Assembly: GCA_013002265.1 (NCBI GenBank)
Contig: JABDKK010000005.1
Coordinates: 1 to 9,182 of the forward strand
Length of the DNA: 9,182 nt
From: Candidatus Nitrosopumilus sp.
Lineage (GTDB): Archaea; Thermoproteota; Nitrososphaeria; Nitrososphaerales; Nitrosopumilaceae
Direction of reading: 5' to 3'
The notes below the pieces were generated by a model. The model saw only the letters and a program-made list of their open reading frames with translations, had not been told where the DNA came from and searched no databases. The translations under genes were made by a program, and so were the position numbers. Below are positions 7,018 through 9,182 of this stretch, in pieces (the stretch's first letter is position 1; the number at the start of each line of letters is the position of its first letter).

Positions 7018-7566
7018 ATGTCAATTGTAATAACTGGGAATCCAGGGGTAGGAAAACACACGATTTCAGATAAAATTGCCTACAAATTTGGTCTATCAGT
7101 AATTGACATAAACAGTGTTGCAAAAGATGCAGGATTGTTTGAAGAAAATGAAAATTCAAATGATGTGGATACTGATGAGCTTAAAAAAATTCTCCATGAT
7201 AAAATATCTAAGAATAGTCTGATCGTAGGTCATTTAGCACCATACGTTTTAGAAAAAAACCAAGTAAAAATTATGATAATTCTTAGAAGAAATCCCTATG
7301 ATTTACTTGAAGTTTACAGACAACGAAAATACGATTCTTATAAAAGTAAAGAAAATGCTGGCAGTGAGGTCCTAGGAATCATTGCTCATGATGCAATTGG
7401 TAAATTTCAGGAAAAAGCATTTCAAATAGTTTCTAGTGAAAAAAGCATTCAAGAAGTTATTGAAAAGATTACAAATGTAATATCAAGCAATCAGGGTTAT
7501 GAAGAAGTAGATTGGCTTGATTTGGTTACAAAAAATAATGATTTAAAAAAATTCTTTGATGATTGA
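7018..7566 (+). CDS. AK6/Fap7-family adenylate kinase-like P-loop NTPase
   Basis: Members of this family have adenylate kinase/ATPase activity, and in eukaryotes and archaea act with uS11 in small-subunit ribosome maturation. The Walker A loop is GNPGVGKH (7-14). DVDTDEL (49-55) corresponds to the family's acidic segment. GHLAP (71-75), LRRNP (89-93) and the R-rich stretch R101, RKY and KEN (111-113) correspond to the NMP-binding and lid elements. The C-terminus has the family-like EVDW (163-166). At 182 residues the length is normal. It is divergent from ychF, which is also ribosome-linked, and lies 19 bases before the annotated tgtA start. It is not the standard Adk: the long lid and the zinc or insert regions are absent. 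Confidence 0.9.
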   Translation: MSIVITGNPGVGKHTISDKIAYKFGLSVIDINSVAKDAGLFEENENSNDVDTDELKKILHDKISKNSLIVGHLAPYVLEKNQVKIMIILRRNPYDLLEVYRQRKYDSYKSKENAGSEVLGIIAHDAIGKFQEKAFQIVSSEKSIQEVIEKITNVISSNQGYEEVDWLDLVTKNNDLKKFFDD

Positions 7567-7574
7567 TTAAATAA
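7567..7574 (+). promoter_or_regulatory. Candidate TATA box for tgtA
   Basis: TTAAATAA begins directly after the stop of the AK6-like gene and is centred 27-28 bases upstream of the in-frame TTG at 7598, but only 15 from the annotated TTG 7586. tgtA may therefore have its own promoter as well as read-through. Confidence 0.4.
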
Positions 7575-7585
7575 CGCCTTAAAGT

Positions 7586-9109
7586 TTGTGTAGTTACTTG
7601 TTTGAAATATCTAAAACTGATTTGGCAGGAAGGATTGGAACTCTATATACCAATCATGGAAAAATAGAGACACCAGCTTATGTTCCCGTAATTCACCCAG
7701 TCAAGCAAACTATCCCAGCAAAGAAGATTAGAGAGATGGGTTTTGATCTAGTAATTACAAATGCATACATTACAAAAAACAATTACGGTGATGGAGCAAT
7801 CAAAAAAGGAATTCACAAAATTATAGACTTTGATGGAGCAATAATGACTGATTCTGGTGGATATCAAGTTTTAGAGTATGGAGACCTCAAAGTTTTACCA
7901 CCAGAGATGGCAAGCTTTGAGAAAGGAATACTAACTGATTTTGCAATTCCACTTGACAAGCCTACTGGATTTGGTTTGCCAATTAAAAAAGCCGAAGAGT
8001 TTGTCAAACACACTCTAAAGGTTTCAAAAGAGACACTAGATGGAAAAGAAGACAATGGGCAAATATGGATTGGGCCTATTCAAGGTGGAGAACATTTTGA
8101 ACTTGTTGCAAAATCAACAAAGAGTTTGGTAGATATCGGTTATCAGATGTTGGCCTTGGGAAGCCCAGTTGAATTTATGGAATCATATGAGTACAGATTA
8201 CTGGCTCAGATGATTGTTGCTGCAAAAAAGAATATGCCCCATTCAATACCTCTGCATCTTTTTGGGGCAGGCCATCCATTGACTATTCCCTTTGCAGTTG
8301 CATTGGGTTGCGATACATTTGATTCAGCATCTTACATGCTTTATGCCAAGCAGTTAAGATACATTACAGATGATGGAACTCGATATTTGGCAGATATTTT
8401 GGTATTTCCATGTAATTGTGAAGTATGCTCAAAACATACTCCTGATGAGATTCGTCAGATGGATTCAACTGAGAAAATTAATCAGTTGGCAATTCATAAT
8501 TTACATTCAATAAAACTTGAAGTAGATAGGGTCAAGCAGGCAATTCATGAAGGAAGACTATGGGAATATGTACTGAAAAAGGCAAGGGCCCATCCCAAAT
8601 TGTTTGAAATGATTGAAGTGATGATTGAAAATTCTGAATTTCTAAGTGTGGCTACTCCAAAATTTAAGGAAAAGGCATTGTTTCTCTATGGAAGCGAGGA
8701 TCAATTCCGTCCAGAAGTTCAGTCATATCATAAAAGGGTTAGAAAATTCAAATCAAAGAAAAAAAGGATAATCATTACCAAGGAATCAAATTCCAAACCA
8801 GGATATCTATCTCATCAATATGTAGGATTAAAAAGAAAAATCAAAGACTTTGATTCATTTCAAGTTTGCCAATACAATCCAATTCTAGGACTTATTCCAA
8901 TTGAGATATCAGATATTTTTCCAGCTGCACATCATGAGACTTCAAGGATTGGTTTTGAACCAAAGGAATTTACAGAATTTGAGAAGACATGGAAAAATTT
9001 CTTTGAGAAAAATAAGTTTACAGAAATTCATTATGACAAAAATGATCAGTTTCTCAAACACTTTGTTAAGACACTGCCAAAAAATATCAAGAAAAAATCA
9101 TTTGTTTAA
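7586..9109 (+). CDS. tgtA: Archaeal tRNA-guanine(15) transglycosylase, PUA-less
   Basis: It exchanges guanine-15 in the tRNA D-loop for preQ0, the first tRNA-level step to archaeosine. Asp89 (TDSGGYQ, 88-94) is the base-binding/general-acid residue, and Asp246 in FDSASY (245-250) is the expected nucleophile. GPIQGGEH (163-170) and ALGSPVEF (190-197) line the active site. Zinc ligands are Cys276, Cys278, Cys281 and, by spacing, His307. Residues about 350-455 resemble the C1/C2 accessory domains (NPILGLIPIEISDIFPAAHHE). Characterised euryarchaeal enzymes are about 580 residues and end in a PUA domain; this one stops at 507 with no PUA-like segment. Start TTG 7586, or TTG 7598 (MFEISKTDLAGRIG), which fits TATA spacing better. 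Confidence 0.95.
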   Translation: MCSYLFEISKTDLAGRIGTLYTNHGKIETPAYVPVIHPVKQTIPAKKIREMGFDLVITNAYITKNNYGDGAIKKGIHKIIDFDGAIMTDSGGYQVLEYGDLKVLPPEMASFEKGILTDFAIPLDKPTGFGLPIKKAEEFVKHTLKVSKETLDGKEDNGQIWIGPIQGGEHFELVAKSTKSLVDIGYQMLALGSPVEFMESYEYRLLAQMIVAAKKNMPHSIPLHLFGAGHPLTIPFAVALGCDTFDSASYMLYAKQLRYITDDGTRYLADILVFPCNCEVCSKHTPDEIRQMDSTEKINQLAIHNLHSIKLEVDRVKQAIHEGRLWEYVLKKARAHPKLFEMIEVMIENSEFLSVATPKFKEKALFLYGSEDQFRPEVQSYHKRVRKFKSKKKRIIITKESNSKPGYLSHQYVGLKRKIKDFDSFQVCQYNPILGLIPIEISDIFPAAHHETSRIGFEPKEFTEFEKTWKNFFEKNKFTEIHYDKNDQFLKHFVKTLPKNIKKKSFV

Positions 9110-9111
9110 CT

Positions 9112-9126
9112 AAAAATAAGAAAAAA
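9112..9126 (-). terminator. T-rich terminator candidate for the right-edge minus-strand gene
   Basis: Read on the minus strand this is TTTTTT followed by TTCTTATTTTT, lying just downstream of the TAA at 9148-9150 and between convergent gene ends. Such T-rich tracts are typical archaeal terminators. Confidence 0.35.
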
Positions 9127-9147
9127 GAATGTGCTAAAAGATTCAGC

Positions 9148-9182
9148 TTATAGTGCTGCGTCTTCTGCCCAACCTTTGATGA
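9148..9182 (-). CDS. C-terminal end of an unidentified protein (partial)
   Basis: One minus-strand frame enters from the right edge and ends with IKGWAEDAAL and TAA at 9148-9150. The codons (GCA, GAA, GAC, TGG) look like coding sequence, and the T-rich tract after the stop fits a gene end. Ten residues are too few for identification. The gene would be convergent with tgtA. Confidence 0.45.
   Translation of the reverse strand, partial: IKGWAEDAAL

Overview
The window looks like a chromosomal segment of an AT-rich ammonia-oxidising-type archaeon (Nitrososphaerota/Thaumarchaeota, Nitrosopumilus-like). The archaeal assignment rests on archaeal-type Taw1, a KEOPS pair (Kae1 and Bud32 encoded as separate proteins), an archaeosine tRNA-guanine transglycosylase, an archaeal YchF with an NKAD motif, AK6/Fap7, several TTG starts, TATA-like boxes about 27-30 bases upstream of plausible starts, and no clear Shine-Dalgarno sites. 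The phylum is an inference from overall gene content and composition; no 16S or other marker is present.

Layout. Positions 1-2117 (minus strand) hold the N-terminal 705 codons of a large secreted protein made of thrombospondin type-3-like, calcium-binding repeats; it runs off the left edge. Its repeats are organised in a higher-order period of five units (204-205 residues), the most striking sequence-level structure here. Positions 2118-2234 are a divergent promoter region. Taw1 (wybutosine synthesis) follows on the plus strand, its end overlapping the end of a minus-strand ITPase (RdgB/HAM1). Reading the minus strand from right to left, ychF, kae1, bud32 and rdgB form a tightly packed run. 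It is interrupted by one small plus-strand gene (GRAM/PH-like, 108 aa) lying exactly between kae1 and bud32. On the right, an AK6/Fap7 P-loop kinase and tgtA are read on the plus strand, divergent from ychF. The last bases hold the C-terminal end of a further minus-strand gene.

Functionally, the central and right part is a tRNA-modification and translation neighbourhood. Taw1 (tRNA-Phe position 37 wyosine base), Kae1 plus Bud32 (t6A at position 37) and TgtA (archaeosine at position 15) modify tRNA. YchF and AK6/Fap7 are ribosome-associated NTPases, and RdgB cleans the nucleotide pool of deaminated purines. The secreted repeat protein is unrelated in function and is probably a cell-surface or extracellular calcium-binding protein. 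Genes are packed with gaps of 1-120 bases and several overlaps. Apart from the short intergenic promoters I see no RNA genes, mobile elements or CRISPR arrays.
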